A DNA stretch of 21,246 nucleotides, taken from Isohypsibius dastychi (lineage: Eukaryota; Tardigrada; Eutardigrada; Parachela; Isohypsibiidae). Positions 20,633 to 21,246 of this stretch are shown piece after piece. Location: assembly GCA_034696485.1 (NCBI GenBank), contig JAQIWT010000398.1, positions 1 through 21,246 of the forward strand, in the 5' to 3' direction. The notes under the pieces are model-generated. The model was not told where the DNA came from, did no database searches, and saw nothing but the letters and a program-made list of their open reading frames with translations. Made by a program: the position numbers and the translations under genes. The stretch's first letter is position 1. Each line of letters opens with the position of its first letter.

Positions 20633-21246
20633 TGTGATACGGTCGAATTGTTTACAGGGATCGGAAATAGAAGAATTTTTTTTTTGAGTCAGTTTTACAT
20701 GGATTGACCTTGAGAACAAAACCCATAAAATGTGTTCGTGTGTGGTATGTTTGATTTTGTATGAACATCCCAGTTCAGATTATTGCAGCGCCGTGCAACT
20801 ATCAAACCTTGGAAATAACCAAGCTTTCGTGTACAATTCAGATTCTTCAAATCCATCCATCCATTCATTTTTTGCTAATGACAGATTTTTTAATTCAAAA
20901 TTTTGTTAGATTGTGAAGTTTGAAGCGTCCAGACTCAAAACTGTTGAGAAAAGACTAAAGTTCTATCAGAATTCGGAACTTGCATTTCAATCATAACCAG
21001 TCAATACAAAGTACAAACGAAGCGCAAATTTTTTTGGAGAGTTGTTTTTTTGTTGGATGTTTACGAAAAAAGTTCAAATCCTCAATTATTCTCGACCTTA
21101 TCGGTTTTAACCCCCTGGGGGTTGTGCTTGCAAGTTGGACTTTATTCTCACTTACAGGCCGTCCAGGCGAATTTTTCCCCGTTACGCTTTGTGGTAACTG
21201 CTCTAGTTACCAGCTACCTTCCGGGTCATTTCACTCAGAAATATGG
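20633..21246. other. Right edge, no assigned gene
   Basis: AT-rich sequence after the helicase stop. Near the edge, CTCACTTACAG (ending 21157) is followed by 89 bases open in two plus-strand frames, which could be the first visible part of another exon. No family can be recognised from so little sequence. Confidence 0.3.

Noticed and set aside
1-21246. tRNA, rRNA, spliced-leader RNA genes or CRISPR arrays
   Set aside because: I scanned by eye for B-box-like GGTTCGANNCC motifs, conserved rRNA stretches, the SL1 sequence and regular spacers, and found none.
21158-21246. Possible first exon part at the right edge
   Set aside because: Two frames are open over 89 bases and the opposite strand has an equally good donor at the same place, so neither strand nor frame can be decided.

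Overview
This is eukaryotic DNA, most likely from a rhabditid-type nematode. Genes are split by many short introns (about 40-65 nt) with pyrimidine-rich TTYAG ends. The gene set also fits: an MPZ-1-like multi-PDZ scaffold, a receptor-guanylyl-cyclase-type ectodomain, an F-box gene and an NMNAT. No bacterial features (operons, Shine-Dalgarno sites, CRISPR) are present. All exon structures were read by hand from splice sites, phase and homology; there are no transcripts.

Layout. (1) 757-8086 (+): 3' part of an MPZ-1/MUPP1-like scaffold, 13 exons, 1257 residues in the window, 8 PDZ domains, intact to its stop. Its 5' end is not in the window. (2) 8087-8952: tail-to-tail spacer. (3) 8953-12000 (-): ectodomain and membrane segment of a receptor guanylyl cyclase. 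It has an in-frame TGA and no kinase-homology or cyclase domain. Its introns hold two fold-back elements, and a third lies 0.5 kb upstream. (4) 12440-13155 (+): an open frame split by that third element. (5) 13839-16633 (-): a gene whose 5' exons encode NMNAT and whose 3' exons encode an F-box protein, joined inside one exon. (6) 16634-18676: mostly unassigned, with a poly-G tract and a diverged tandem duplication. (7) 18677-20632 (+): C-terminal half of a DBP10/DDX54 RNA helicase with a frameshift, an in-frame stop and a changed motif V. (8) 20633-21246: no recognised gene.

The genes do not form one pathway. The scaffold clusters membrane and junction proteins, the receptor fragment is a sensory-type ectodomain, and the helicase family works in 60S ribosome assembly. 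The most notable object is the NMNAT/F-box chimera: an NAD-synthesis fold that loses its last nucleotide-binding motif exactly where an F-box begins. The broken receptor and helicase, together with three non-autonomous elements, suggest a fast-changing, decaying region beside a conserved scaffold gene.
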